Translations under genes and position numbers: made by a program | The notes under the pieces: generated by a model | Told to the model about the DNA's origin: nothing | Seen by the model: only the letters and a program-made list of their open reading frames with translations | Database searches by the model: none | Shown here: piece by piece, positions 1 through 8,983 of the stretch | How the letters are laid out: the number at the start of each line of letters is the position of its first letter | Numbering within the stretch: position 1 is the first letter of the stretch | Assembly (NCBI GenBank): GCA_014656015.1 | Contig: BNBP01000023.1 | Coordinates: 30,130 to 94,129 of the forward strand | Reading direction: 5' to 3' | Length of the DNA: 64,000 nt | DNA from: Streptomyces griseoaurantiacus | GTDB taxonomy: Bacteria > Actinomycetota > Actinomycetes > Streptomycetales > Streptomycetaceae

Positions 1-822
1 GGCGTGAGCTTCACCGAGTGGTCGGGGGTGGGCAGCCCGAAGTGGACCGGGCTCGCCAACTACCGCGAGCTGCTCGACGACGCCGAGTTCTGGGCCTCGT
101 TCCGGCACAGCCTGTTCATGGTGGTCGCGATGGCCGCCGTGCCGACCGCCCTCGGGCTCGTCCTGGCCGCCGCCCTGTTCGACTTCGTCGGCAAGCACTT
201 CGGCCCCCGGCTCGCCGCCGTGCTGCGCGCCTGCTTCTATCTGCCGCAGGTGCTGCCGATCGCGGTGGCCGGCATCGTCTGGAGCTGGATCCTCGCCCCG
301 GAGAACGGTTCGCTCAACGACCTGCTGTCGGCCCTCGGGCTCGGCTCCTGGCAGCAGGACTGGCTGGGCGATCCCGACCTCGCGCTCTACAGCGTGATGG
401 GCGTGATGGTGTGGGTGCAGCTCGGCTTCCCGCTCGTCGTCTTCATGGCCGGACTGCAACGTGTGGACCCGCAGCTCTACGAGGCCGCCGAGCTGGACGG
501 GGCCGGCTGGTGGCGCCGCTTCCGGCACATCACGCTGCCGCAGATCCGCCCGGAGATCTACGTCGTGCTGACCTGGTGCACGATCGCCGCGCTCAAGGTG
601 TTCGGTGCGGTGTACGTGCTCACCAAGGGGGGCCCGGGCGGGGCGACCGACGTGCCCTCGTACTTCTCCTTCACCACCTTCTTCGAGAAGACCCAGGTGG
701 GCTACGGCGCGGCCATCTCGACCGTGCTCACCGTGATCATCCTGCTGCTGTCCCTGGCCGGGCTGAAACTCCAGACCCGCGCCGAGGACGCCGAGGACGG
801 AGCAGGAGGGAGCCGCGCATGA
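1..822 (+). CDS. Carbohydrate ABC transporter permease, 5'-truncated by window edge
   Basis: Inner-membrane permease of the MalF/UgpA type, which forms half of the channel of a binding-protein-dependent sugar importer. About five membrane segments are visible, and the cytoplasmic EAA loop is clear near nt 475-560 (LYEAAELDGAGWWRRF). The reading frame is open back to base 1, and the visible protein begins at the SFTEWSG segment that normally follows TM1 in this family. The GTG at position 4 is therefore unlikely to be the true start, and TM1 lies outside the window. The stop overlaps the next start by 4 nt (ATGA). A solute-binding protein gene probably lies upstream. The substrate is not readable here, but the GH31 alpha-xylosidase downstream suggests xylose-containing oligosaccharides. 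Confidence 0.88.
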   Translation, partial: GVSFTEWSGVGSPKWTGLANYRELLDDAEFWASFRHSLFMVVAMAAVPTALGLVLAAALFDFVGKHFGPRLAAVLRACFYLPQVLPIAVAGIVWSWILAPENGSLNDLLSALGLGSWQQDWLGDPDLALYSVMGVMVWVQLGFPLVVFMAGLQRVDPQLYEAAELDGAGWWRRFRHITLPQIRPEIYVVLTWCTIAALKVFGAVYVLTKGGPGGATDVPSYFSFTTFFEKTQVGYGAAISTVLTVIILLLSLAGLKLQTRAEDAEDGAGGSRA

Positions 823-1712
823 CCACTCTCCCGGCCACCGGCACGGGCACCGGCACCGGCACGCGCCCCCGCGTCCCGCGCCGCCCCTCCCGCCCCGTCC
901 TCGCCCGCTACCCGGTCCTCGTGGCCCTCTGCATCGGCGCGCTGTTCATGGTCGTGCCGTTCGCCGTCGTCACCCTCAACGCGCTGAAGTCGCCGACCGA
1001 GTACGCGCAGAACGGGCCGCTGAGCCTGCCGCACGGCCTCTACCTCGACGGCCTGAAGGACTTCTGGGAGCGCGTCGACTACGGCCAGAAGCTGTGGAAC
1101 TCGGTTCTGATCAGCGGCTCGGTCGCCGTCCTCGCCGTCGTCCTGTCCGTCCTCAACGCCTACGCCATCGGCATCGGCCGCATCCGGGGCCGCACCTGGG
1201 TGCTGGCCTTCTTCGTGCTGGCCAACGTGCTGCCGCAGGAGGCGCTGGTCTACCCGGTGTACTACCTGAGCAAGGAGGCCGGGCTCTACGACACCCGGCT
1301 CAGCGTGATCATCGTCTTCACGGTGATCCAGTCGGCCTTCGGCACGTATCTGCTCTCCTCCGTCCTCGGCTCCTTCCCCCGCGAGGTCATCGAGGCCGCC
1401 CGCATCGACGGGGCGAACGCCTGGCAGGTGCTGTGGCGGATCGTGGTGCCGATGAGCCGGCCCACCCTCGGCGTGCTGCTGGTCTTCTTCTTCATCTGGA
1501 CGTGGAACGAGTTCCTGCTCCCCCTGGTCATGCTGATCTCCAACGACAACCAGACGGTGTCGGTGGCCCTCGGCGTCCTCCAGGGCCAGCACCTGATGGA
1601 CGCGACGATGACCAACGCGGCCGCCCTCCTCGGCGTGCTCCCCGCCCTCGTCTTCTTCCTCGTCTTCCAACGCACCCTCACCCGCGGCATCGCCGTGGGT
1701 GCCGTCAAGTAA
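819..1712 (+). CDS. Carbohydrate ABC transporter permease, MalG/UgpE type
   Basis: Second channel subunit of the same importer, 297 residues, the usual length for this family. A Thr/Gly/Arg/Pro-rich cytoplasmic start (about residues 1-28) is followed by six predicted membrane segments. The EAA loop (EVIEAARIDGANAWQVLW) contacts the ATPase. The start is the ATG at 819, with GGAGGG at 805-810 ahead of it and the ATGA overlap with the upstream stop, so translation is probably coupled. The C-terminus (RGIAVGAVK) is typical of the family. No ATPase gene follows, which fits Streptomyces importers that share the MsiK-type ATPase encoded elsewhere; that sharing is known for the group and inferred here. 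Confidence 0.92.
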   Translation: MTTLPATGTGTGTGTRPRVPRRPSRPVLARYPVLVALCIGALFMVVPFAVVTLNALKSPTEYAQNGPLSLPHGLYLDGLKDFWERVDYGQKLWNSVLISGSVAVLAVVLSVLNAYAIGIGRIRGRTWVLAFFVLANVLPQEALVYPVYYLSKEAGLYDTRLSVIIVFTVIQSAFGTYLLSSVLGSFPREVIEAARIDGANAWQVLWRIVVPMSRPTLGVLLVFFFIWTWNEFLLPLVMLISNDNQTVSVALGVLQGQHLMDATMTNAAALLGVLPALVFFLVFQRTLTRGIAVGAVK

Positions 1713-1723
1713 GGGGATCGAGC

Positions 1724-3982
1724 GTGAAGTTCACCGACGGCTACTGGATGCTGCGCGAGGGCGTCACCGCCGCGCACCCGGTCCAGGCCCTCGACGTGAC
1801 CACCGGACCCGGCACACTGGAGATCCACGCCCCGACCCACCCCGTCCGGCACCGCGGCGACCTGCTCAAGGGCCCGGTCGTGACGGTCACCGCGCACGCG
1901 CCGATGCCCGGCGTCATCGGCGTCACCTTCACCCACTTCCGGGGCGCGCCCCCGCACGGCCCCGACTTCGCCCTCGCCCGCGAGGACTTCACCGCCGGGA
2001 CCGCCTCCGACGAGGAGTACGCGACCCTCACCTCCGGCGCGCTCTCCCTCCGGGTGTCCCGCACCGCGCCCTGGCACCTGGACTTCCTCGCCGAAGGCCG
2101 GGTCCTGACCACGAGCGGCCCCAAGGGCATGGGCATCATGCGGGACGCCACCGGCGCCCACTACCTGCGCGAACAGCTCGACCTCGGCGTCGGCACGCAC
2201 GTGTACGGGCTCGGCGAGCGCTTCGGGCCGCTGGTGAAGAACGGCCAGGTCGTCGACATGTGGAACGCGGACGGCGGCACCACCACCGAACAGGCCTACA
2301 AGAACGCCCCGTTCTACCTCACCGACGCCGGCTACGGCGTCTTCGTCGACCACCCCGGCCGGGTCTCCTTCGAGGTCGGCTCGGAGGCGGTCTCCCGCGT
2401 CCAGTTCAGCGCGGAGACGCAGGAGCTGACGTACTACGTCCTCCACGGCCCCACCCCGAAGGAGATCCTCCGCAAGTACACCGCCCTCACCGGCCGCCCC
2501 GCCCTCCCGCCCGACTGGTCCTTCGGTCTGTGGCTCTCCACCTCCTTCACCACCTCCTACGACGAGGCCACCGTCACCTCCTTCATCGACGGCATGAAGG
2601 AGCGCGAACTCCCGCTCTCCGTGTTCCACTTCGACTGCTTCTGGATGCGCGAGCTCCAGTGGTGCGACTTCGAGTGGGATCCCCGTGTCTTCCCCGACCC
2701 GGAGGGGATGCTGGCCCGGCTCAAGGACAAGGGCCTGCGCATCTGCGTCTGGATCAACCCCTACATCGCCCAGCGCTCGCCCCTCTTCGCCGAGGGCCGA
2801 AAACTGGGCCACCTGCTGAAACGGCCCGACGGCGGCGTGTGGCAGTGGGACCTGTGGCAGCCGGGCATGGCCCTGGTCGACTTCACCAGCCCCGCCGCCC
2901 GCGACTGGTACGCCGCCAAGCTGGAGGCGCTGCTCGCCCAGGGCGTCGACTGCTTCAAGACCGACTTCGGCGAACGCGTCCCGGTGGACGTGGAATGGGC
3001 CGACGGCTCCGACCCCGAGCGCATGCACAACTACTACACGCACCTCTACAACCGGACCGTCTTCGACGTGCTGCGCAAGCACCGCGGCGAGGACGAGGCC
3101 GTCGTCTTCGCCCGCTCCGCCACCGCCGGCAGCCAGCAGTTCCCCGTGCACTGGGGCGGCGACTGCGAATCGACGTACGAGTCCATGGCCGAGTCGCTGC
3201 GCGGCGGCCTCTCCCTCGGCCTCACCGGCTTCGGCTACTGGAGCCACGACATCGGCGGCTTCGAGGGCACCCCCTCGCCCGCCCTGTTCAAACGGTGGAT
3301 CGCCTTCGGCCTCCTCTCCTCCCACAGCCGTCTGCACGGCTCCTCCTCCTACCGGGTGCCGTGGCTCTTCGACGAGGAGTCCGTCGACGTCCTGCGCCAC
3401 TTCACCCGGCAGAAACTGCGCCTCATGCCCTACCTGTCCGGGGTCGCCCGTGCCGCGCACGAGGAGGGGGTGCCGATGATGCGGGCGATGGTCCTGGAGT
3501 TCCCCGAGGACCCCGGCTGCGCCCACCTCGAACGCCAGTACATGCTGGGCCCCGACCTGCTGGTCGCACCCGTCTTCGACGACGAGGGCGAGGTCTCCTA
3601 CTACGTCCCCGAAGGCACCTGGACCCACTACGCCACGGGCCGCACGGTCACGGGCCCCCGCTGGGTGCGCGAACGCCACGGCTTCCTGAGCGTCCCCCTC
3701 CTGGCCCGCCCGGGTTCCGTCATCCCGGTCGGCGCGGTGGCGGACCGCCCCGACTACGACCACGCCGACGGCGTCACCCTGCGCGCCCACGAACTCGCCC
3801 CCGGTGCGCGGGTGACGGTGCGGGTGGCCGACGTGACCTTCACCGTCGTCCGGGACGACGACACCCTGCACGCGTCCTGCGACACCCCGAGGGCCCCGTG
3901 GGCCCTGGCGGCCGGGGAGCGGGTGGTGTGGGCGGAGGCGGGGACGGGGGTGCTGTCGCTGGAGGTGCCCGAGCAGGGCTGA
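1724..3982 (+). CDS. GH31 alpha-xylosidase (YicI/XylS-like)
   Basis: Cytoplasmic glycoside hydrolase family 31 enzyme of 752 residues that would remove terminal alpha-linked xylose from oligosaccharides such as isoprimeverose. The catalytic nucleophile is Asp414 in FKTDFGERVP and the acid/base is Asp480 in HWGGDCESTYES. Both sit within two residues of their positions in E. coli YicI. The N-terminus (KFTDGYWMLREGV) also matches the YicI type. There is no signal peptide, so the substrate must be imported, which fits the permeases 11 nt upstream. The GTG start at 1724 is chosen because this N-terminus is conserved. Alpha-glucosidase is the main alternative within GH31, but the KTDFGER signature favours xylosidase. 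Confidence 0.9.
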   Translation: MKFTDGYWMLREGVTAAHPVQALDVTTGPGTLEIHAPTHPVRHRGDLLKGPVVTVTAHAPMPGVIGVTFTHFRGAPPHGPDFALAREDFTAGTASDEEYATLTSGALSLRVSRTAPWHLDFLAEGRVLTTSGPKGMGIMRDATGAHYLREQLDLGVGTHVYGLGERFGPLVKNGQVVDMWNADGGTTTEQAYKNAPFYLTDAGYGVFVDHPGRVSFEVGSEAVSRVQFSAETQELTYYVLHGPTPKEILRKYTALTGRPALPPDWSFGLWLSTSFTTSYDEATVTSFIDGMKERELPLSVFHFDCFWMRELQWCDFEWDPRVFPDPEGMLARLKDKGLRICVWINPYIAQRSPLFAEGRKLGHLLKRPDGGVWQWDLWQPGMALVDFTSPAARDWYAAKLEALLAQGVDCFKTDFGERVPVDVEWADGSDPERMHNYYTHLYNRTVFDVLRKHRGEDEAVVFARSATAGSQQFPVHWGGDCESTYESMAESLRGGLSLGLTGFGYWSHDIGGFEGTPSPALFKRWIAFGLLSSHSRLHGSSSYRVPWLFDEESVDVLRHFTRQKLRLMPYLSGVARAAHEEGVPMMRAMVLEFPEDPGCAHLERQYMLGPDLLVAPVFDDEGEVSYYVPEGTWTHYATGRTVTGPRWVRERHGFLSVPLLARPGSVIPVGAVADRPDYDHADGVTLRAHELAPGARVTVRVADVTFTVVRDDDTLHASCDTPRAPWALAAGERVVWAEAGTGVLSLEVPEQG

Positions 3983-4002
3983 GGGGAGACGCCGAGGGCC
4001 TT

Positions 4003-4030
4003 CCGTCCTCACCCGCGCGGGTGAGGACGG
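4003..4030. terminator. Bidirectional hairpin terminator
   Basis: A perfect 14-bp inverted repeat with no spacer lies between the convergent alpha-xylosidase and AraC genes and covers the AraC stop codon. There is no U-tract, as is usual in Streptomyces. Confidence 0.7.
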
Positions 4031-5044
4031 GGGACGTCCCCACCCTGGCCGGAATCGGTGCGCCGGGCGTCCCTGCGTCGCTCGGCGGGGGTCTCGCCGA
4101 ACCTCTTCCTGTACGCCTTGACGAAATGGCTGCTGTCGGCGAAGTGCCACCGGGCGGCCGCCTCGGACACGGACAGCCGCGTCGACATCAGCTCGGCCCT
4201 GGCACGTTCGAGACGCCGTTCGCGCACGTATCCCATGACCGACGGCGTGGCCCCGCGGCCGAACGCGCGGTAGAGGGTGCGGACGGAGACGTGCAGGGCC
4301 GCCGCGATGGACCGGGGACCGAGGTCGGGGTCGAGGAGCAGGCGGTCCTCTATGTAGTCCATGGCCGCCCGGACCAACGCGGGGGTGAATTCCGCGTCGT
4401 CCATGACCCGGTCGTTCACCAGTCCGTGGAACAGCTCCAGGGTCGCGTTGCGGGCCGCCCCGGCAGCGGCGGGGCCGAGTCCGTCCGACAGTTCCGTCCA
4501 GAGCCGGAGCTGGGCGAGGAAGAGTGCCGCGGCCGGCGACGAGTGCTCGGCGAGAACCTCACGCCTGCGCGCCGGGAAGCGGATCTCACCGGCGGGCAGG
4601 CCCACCGTGACGGCCCGGGTCCCCCGTGCCACCTCGAAGTCCCACGGTGCGTCGTTCCTGCGTGCGCTCAGCAGGCCGGGACCCACCACGGACTGCCGCC
4701 CCCCTGCCGCGAAGCGCCACTCACCGTCGAGCGTCACATGCATCAGGATCCGGTCCTCGTGATGCCCGCCCGGCCCCCCGGTGCTTCCCCCCACCGCGTC
4801 GCTGTACTGGTCCTCGACGAAGAGATCGAGCAGGTCCTGCTTCACCACCCGGGCGCGGTACGTCCCCTCGCCGCGCCGCGGCAGCATCAGCGGCGGGGCC
4901 GGTAAGCCCTCTCCCCCCTGGCGCCGCCACTCACTGAGCAGCAGGTGGTTCCGGTTCTCGTTCGCGTACGGCACGGCGATGTGGACCGCGGGTGTGGAGG
5001 GACCTCCCACCCGCCAAGAAGAGATACGGGTTCGAGTACTCACC
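4009..5044 (-). CDS. AraC-family transcriptional regulator
   Basis: Cytoplasmic DNA-binding regulator with an AraC-type double helix-turn-helix at the C-terminus (LGPRSIAAALHVSVRTLYRAFG and LSVSEAAARWHFADSSHFVKAYRKRFGETPAE). The N-terminal part resembles the AraC-binding-like sensor domain (LFVEDQYSDA, then a beta-rich stretch around LMHVTLDGEWRFAAGG). The start is uncertain: the frame is open to 5211, and I place it at a GTG near 5044 that gives about 344 residues, close to the family norm of 310-340. It is convergent with the alpha-xylosidase and divergent from the FAD oxidoreductase. The latter is the more natural target because they share the roughly 190-bp intergenic region. The ligand is unknown. 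Confidence 0.8.
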
Positions 5045-5237
5045 CGGAAGAGCGTACGGGTTTCCTCGGCCACCGCCCCGGGAACGGCACGGTCCGGCGA
5101 ACGGGCTGTGCGGGCGACATCAACTGCCCCGGACGGCACGGAAGTACAAGACATGTGGCAGTGGCGCACACGCCCCCGGTCACGGGCCCTGAGAGCGTGG
5201 TCGCGTCCCACCCCTCACCCCACGACTGGAGCGGTCC

Positions 5238-6653
5238 ATGCCCCCATCCGAACCGGAAGTCTTCGAAAGCCTCGTGAAGGCCGAACCGCCTTCCCCGTCC
5301 GTCCTGTTCGACACGGCGTGCGTGATGGGAGGAAGCATCGCGGGACTCTTCGCGGCACGGGTCCTCGCGGATCGCGCCCGCCAGGTCGTCGTCCTCGAAC
5401 CCGACGAGATCACGGCGGAGGCCGGAACGCGCGCGGGAGTGCCCCAGGACCAGCAGGTGCACACGCTGCTGCCGGCCGGCCACCAGTGGGTCGAGCGGTG
5501 GATCCCCGGCGTGACGGAGGAGGCGCGGGAACGAGGCGCCTCGCTGTGCGGCCCCGACAAGACGGTCACCGCCCTCAACGGCTTTCCGCAGGCCTCGTAC
5601 GAGGGCGGTCATCACATGCTCGCGATCGGGCGTCCCCTGCTGGAGGGCCTGATCCGGGACCGGGTCACCGCCCTGCCCCACGTGTCCCTCGTCCGCGCGC
5701 GGGCGACCGGACTGCGTTACACCGACGGTGCCACCGACGGCGTCCGCTTCGTCCCGACCGGCGCGGACGGTCACGGGACGCAGGAGGAGGAGACCCTCGC
5801 GGCGGACTTCGTCGTGGACGCCATGGGACGGTCCAGCAGGCTGTCGCACTGGCTCGAGGAGGACGGCTACGACCAGCCGCGGCTCGAGCGGCTGGAAGCA
5901 CCGGTCAACTACGCGACCGCCCTGTTCGAGAGGCCGACGACGTTCGAGGACCTGGAGTCGGCGGCCGTACTGCAACTGTTCACACCCGACCACCCCTCGG
6001 GCGGGGTGTCCGTGGCGGCGGCGAACGCGATCGAGGGCGGGCAGTGGCTCGTCATGCTGATGGGATACGGCGACAACCGGCCCGGCAGGACGGCCGAGGA
6101 GTTCCGGGCAGCCTGCGCGAAACTGCCCGGAATCTTCGGCGAAGCCACCAGTGGCGCCCTCACCCGCCCGGTGGTCGCCTACCACCAGGCCGACAGCAGG
6201 CGGCGCCACTTCACCGGGGCCGGAGGCCTTCCGGCACGGCTCGTCGCCGTGGGCGACGCCGTGGCCTCCTTCAACCCGGTCTACGGCCAGGGCATGAGTT
6301 CCGCCGCCCTGCACGCCTCGTGCCTGGCCTCCTACCTCGCCGGGGGCGCCGATCTCGACACGGCGGCCACGGAGTTCTTCCGTCTGCAGCAGGTGGTCGT
6401 CGACGCGGCCTGGACGGTCTCCGCGGGAGGAGACGCCGCCCGTCTCGACGCCGCGAACGGTACCGAGGTGCCGGAGGAGGTGAGGCGGCAGCGCTGGGCC
6501 ATGGAACAGATCCTCGAAGCGACACTCACCGACGGAGACGTCTCACGGGCCTTCCAGGAGGTCTCCTACATGCTGCGGCATCCCGCCGCGCTCGCCGACC
6601 CGGACATCCTGAAGAAGGCGATGGCCGCGAACGAGGGAACGGTGACGCCGTGA
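5238..6653 (+). CDS. FAD-dependent oxidoreductase/monooxygenase
   Basis: Flavoprotein of 471 residues in the PHBH-like class. The N-terminal dinucleotide-binding motif is a GGSIAGLFAARVLAD variant of GxGxxG. The second FAD motif (VAVGDAVASFNPVYGQGMSSAALHA) near residues 337-360 contacts the flavin, and FVVDAMGRSSRL sits near residue 190. No signal peptide or membrane segment is evident, so it is probably cytoplasmic. The ATG at 5238 follows GGAG. The gene overlaps the next one by 4 nt (GTGA), so the pair is a translational unit. Such enzymes hydroxylate or epoxidise small lipophilic substrates; the substrate here cannot be read from sequence. Confidence 0.86.
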   Translation: MPPSEPEVFESLVKAEPPSPSVLFDTACVMGGSIAGLFAARVLADRARQVVVLEPDEITAEAGTRAGVPQDQQVHTLLPAGHQWVERWIPGVTEEARERGASLCGPDKTVTALNGFPQASYEGGHHMLAIGRPLLEGLIRDRVTALPHVSLVRARATGLRYTDGATDGVRFVPTGADGHGTQEEETLAADFVVDAMGRSSRLSHWLEEDGYDQPRLERLEAPVNYATALFERPTTFEDLESAAVLQLFTPDHPSGGVSVAAANAIEGGQWLVMLMGYGDNRPGRTAEEFRAACAKLPGIFGEATSGALTRPVVAYHQADSRRRHFTGAGGLPARLVAVGDAVASFNPVYGQGMSSAALHASCLASYLAGGADLDTAATEFFRLQQVVVDAAWTVSAGGDAARLDAANGTEVPEEVRRQRWAMEQILEATLTDGDVSRAFQEVSYMLRHPAALADPDILKKAMAANEGTVTP

Positions 6654-7024
6654 CCACGAGCACCCCCACCGCGCTCGACCGCTACATCGGCCTCGCGGAC
6701 CGCGCGGTGCACGAGGAGGTGGCGCTCCAGGAACTGCTGGCGCTGTTCGCCCCCGGGGCGACGGTGCGGATCGGGCCCGAGCCGGTCCGGGGCCGTGAGG
6801 CCGTGGCCGCGTTCTACCGCGCGCACTTCGCCGCCCTCGCCGACTCCCGGCACTACTGGAACACGACAGTGCTGGACGACGGGACGCTGAGGGCCGAGTG
6901 GGCGGCCGCCGCGCGCACGGCGGACGGCGGCCTCATGACGGTGGCCGGCGTCGAGCACGCGCGGGTCGACGCGGACGGCCTCATCTCCGAACTCCGCAAC
7001 ACCTTCACCCGACCGCCCGGCTGA
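6650..7024 (+). CDS. SnoaL/NTF2-like small protein
   Basis: A 124-residue protein with the length and pattern of the SnoaL-like cone fold: an N-terminal helix (ALDRYIGLADRAVHEEVALQELLALFAPGA), then alternating beta strands with GREAVAAFYRAHF and RHYWNTTVLDD. The GTG start overlaps the stop of the FAD oxidoreductase (GTGA), and this start gives the standard length. Members are cyclases, isomerases or small-molecule binding partners, and many sit beside flavin oxygenases in secondary metabolism. Co-translation suggests it acts on the product of the oxidoreductase; the chemistry is unknown. Confidence 0.7.
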   Translation: MTTSTPTALDRYIGLADRAVHEEVALQELLALFAPGATVRIGPEPVRGREAVAAFYRAHFAALADSRHYWNTTVLDDGTLRAEWAAAARTADGGLMTVAGVEHARVDADGLISELRNTFTRPPG

Positions 7025-7041
7025 GGCACCCCGGCGCACAC

Positions 7042-7075
7042 CCGGTCCCGACGCCGCCGACCGCGCCGGGACCGG
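7042..7075. terminator. Hairpin terminator between convergent genes
   Basis: A 9-bp perfect stem (CCGGTCCCG / CGGGACCGG) with a 16-nt loop lies between the SnoaL-like gene and the convergent DUF397 gene. Confidence 0.5.
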
Positions 7076-7113
7076 ATCGCCGATACCCGGTCGGGAAGAA
7101 GACGCCCGGCGAC

Positions 7114-7323
7114 TCAAACGCCGTCGTGGGCGACGTACCCGAGAAACGCGGCCCAGGCACTCGCGGGCACACCGAAGCAGGGGCTGCGGACCCCCAGTTT
7201 GGAGTCCCGCAGGTGGACGGTCGCCTCGGCGTCGGTGTGGTGCGGGGAGTGGGCGACTTCGAGGCAGGCGCCGCCGGACGAATCACTGTGACTCGACTTG
7301 AACCAAGTCAGTTCCGCGCTCAT
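7114..7323 (-). CDS. DUF397 protein
   Basis: A 69-residue protein of the DUF397 family, recognised by the start LTWFKSSHSDSSGGACLEVA, the central VHLRDSKLG and the ending WAAFLGYV. These proteins are abundant in Streptomyces and almost always sit next to an XRE regulator with a DUF5753 domain. Its start overlaps the stop of that regulator (ATGA). Work on related pairs suggests a role in regulation resembling an anti-sigma or toxin-antitoxin-like partnership, but no function is assigned here. Confidence 0.88.
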   Translation of the reverse strand: MSAELTWFKSSHSDSSGGACLEVAHSPHHTDAEATVHLRDSKLGVRSPCFGVPASAWAAFLGYVAHDGV

Positions 7324-8144
7324 AGTTCCTCCGCCAACTCCTTGATGAACCGGGCAGACTCCTCAACGCTAAGCGCCTGCGACCGGATCAAACCATAGCG
7401 TTGCGACAGCGCGCTGATCTTGCCGCCGTCAGCGTAGAGCGCTCCCGTTTCCTGTGCCTCGACGTGTGCGTAGACGTCGTGCTCGGTCGTCTCCACGAGA
7501 ATGAGCGCACCGCTGAGCGCGACTGTGGGAGCACCCGCGAAGGGCAACACCTGAAGAGTCAGGTTGCGCAACTCGGCGACGTGCAGCAGGTGTTCCAATT
7601 GCCTGCCCATCACCGACCTGTCGCCGACGACGGCTTTCAAAGCCGCCTCGTGCATGACGAAGGTGAACCGGGCCAGCGGCTTGCTCGTGAGCTTCACCTG
7701 CCGTTTCAGCCGTGCCGCGACCCGCTCCTCCACGGTCTCCTCGTCCAACGGAGGACAGTCGTTGCCGATCAGCTCCCTCGCGTACTCCTCGGTCTGCAGC
7801 AGGCCCGGAATCAGCATCGACTCATACCACTGCACCGTGATCGCCTCGGCCTCCACCGCCACGTACTGCTGCGTGCGCTGCGGGAACGGCTCCGGCTTGA
7901 GGAACTCGTGCGCTGCCGTCAGTTTGCCCCCCGCCCGGCACATCTGGTCCGCGATCTGCAGGAGCCGCAGGGTGGGGCGGCGCCGCCCGCACTCCATGGA
8001 CTTGACGTACTCGTAGTCGTAGCCGGCCTCGTCCGCGAGGCCCTGCCTCGTGATGCCCGCGCTCTCGCGCCACAGCTTGATCTGGCCGCCGCAGTAACGC
8101 CAGTTCTGCTGCGCCTGCTGGGACTCCCCCGTCGCCACCCGCAC
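7320..8144 (-). CDS. XRE-family regulator with C-terminal DUF5753 domain
   Basis: About 274 residues. The N-terminal Cro/CI helix-turn-helix is IKLWRESAGITRQGLADEAGYDYEYVKSMECGRRRPT. The rest matches the DUF5753 pattern seen in such regulators (QWYESMLIPGLLQTEEYARELI, VEERVAARLKRQ, FVMHEAAL, MGRQLEHLLHVAELRNLTLQVLPF). The frame is open upstream to 8459, but GAGGGA followed by three in-frame GTG codons at 8147, 8144 and 8138 marks the real start zone; I used the middle one. It is co-translated with DUF397 and divergent from an HATPase protein, the standard three-gene arrangement in Streptomyces. Effector and targets are unknown. Confidence 0.85.
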   Translation of the reverse strand: MRVATGESQQAQQNWRYCGGQIKLWRESAGITRQGLADEAGYDYEYVKSMECGRRRPTLRLLQIADQMCRAGGKLTAAHEFLKPEPFPQRTQQYVAVEAEAITVQWYESMLIPGLLQTEEYARELIGNDCPPLDEETVEERVAARLKRQVKLTSKPLARFTFVMHEAALKAVVGDRSVMGRQLEHLLHVAELRNLTLQVLPFAGAPTVALSGALILVETTEHDVYAHVEAQETGALYADGGKISALSQRYGLIRSQALSVEESARFIKELAEEL

Positions 8145-8274
8145 CACCCGTTCCCTCAGGTCACCCCGGGTACAGCCACACTGCGTACCCGGATCGCTAC
8201 TCGCGAGCGTAAGCACGGGTCGGCACGCTGATCCCACCGAACGACGGGAAATCACACGCAAGGAACCCCACCCC

Positions 8275-8718
8275 ATGGCGACCCCACCGACGACCCCCCG
8301 CAGCACCGCGCTCCCCCACGACATCGAGTGGCGGCTCCCCCGCCACCCCCGCAGCGTGGGCAGGGCCCGAACGCTGCTCCGCGAGCAGGCCCGGATGTGG
8401 AAGCTCCCGGACGACGTGACCGAGACGGCCGTACTGCTCCTCAGCGAGCTGATGACCAACGCCTACCGGCACGCGAAGGTCCCGCCGGGAAGGGAGATCC
8501 GGGCACGCTGCGTGGAGACGGACGGCCGGCTGCGGCTCACCGTGACCGACGCGAGCGACGTCCTGCCCGTGGTGCGCGAGACCGGCCCCGAGGACGAGTC
8601 CGGACGCGGCCTGCCGCTCGTGGCCGCACTGGCGGACGACTGGGGCGCGGAACCCCGCCCCTGCGGCATCGGCAAGACGGTGTGGTGCGAACTGCGATGC
8701 GCACCGGAATTGCCCTGA
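8275..8718 (+). CDS. RsbW-like HATPase (anti-sigma/regulatory kinase-like ATP-binding protein)
   Basis: A 147-residue GHKL-fold ATP-binding protein of the HATPase_c_2 type. The N box is LLSELMTNAYRHA, the G1-like motif is VTDASD and the G2-like motif is SGRGLPLVAALADDWG. No transmembrane or sensor region is present. Relatives are anti-sigma factors or Ser kinases that act on STAS or sigma partners, but none is encoded nearby. It is divergent from the XRE/DUF397 pair across about 130 bp, and the ATG at 8275 is the only sensible start. Confidence 0.82.
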   Translation: MATPPTTPRSTALPHDIEWRLPRHPRSVGRARTLLREQARMWKLPDDVTETAVLLLSELMTNAYRHAKVPPGREIRARCVETDGRLRLTVTDASDVLPVVRETGPEDESGRGLPLVAALADDWGAEPRPCGIGKTVWCELRCAPELP

Positions 8719-8859
8719 TCACCACATCGAGCAGGGGCTACTGCCGGAACACTTCCTCGACGATGAGCGCGCTGCCATGTGCCGAATGTCGGACGCCTCT
8801 TCCAGCAATGCTCCGGCCTCGTCCACATCGGCGCACTCGGAACAGTCGAAGGCGTACAT
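8719..8859 (-). CDS. Possible small ORF, 46 residues
   Basis: An ATG-to-TGA frame that reads MYAFDCSECADVDEAG and continues acidic, then Ser/Cys-rich. Its stop abuts the stop of the HATPase gene exactly. It has no clear ribosome binding site and only moderate third-position GC, so it may be chance. No family recognised. Confidence 0.2.
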   Translation of the reverse strand: MYAFDCSECADVDEAGALLEEASDIRHMAARSSSRKCSGSSPCSMW

Positions 8860-8983
8860 GCTGGACACTACGCGCCCACGCTATCGGCTCCGAAGGGTGC
8901 GCGGCACGCCCGTGCCGCGGGTGCGCCCCTGGCGTCCGCTCTCGGGGGTGAGGGGACGGCAGGGGCGCGGTCGGTGTGGCGGG

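Noticed and set aside
1286..4150. A 954-residue open frame on the minus strand opposite the alpha-xylosidase
   Set aside because: It overlaps a gene with clear catalytic motifs; the residues are low complexity and lack any domain. GC-rich DNA keeps antisense frames open.
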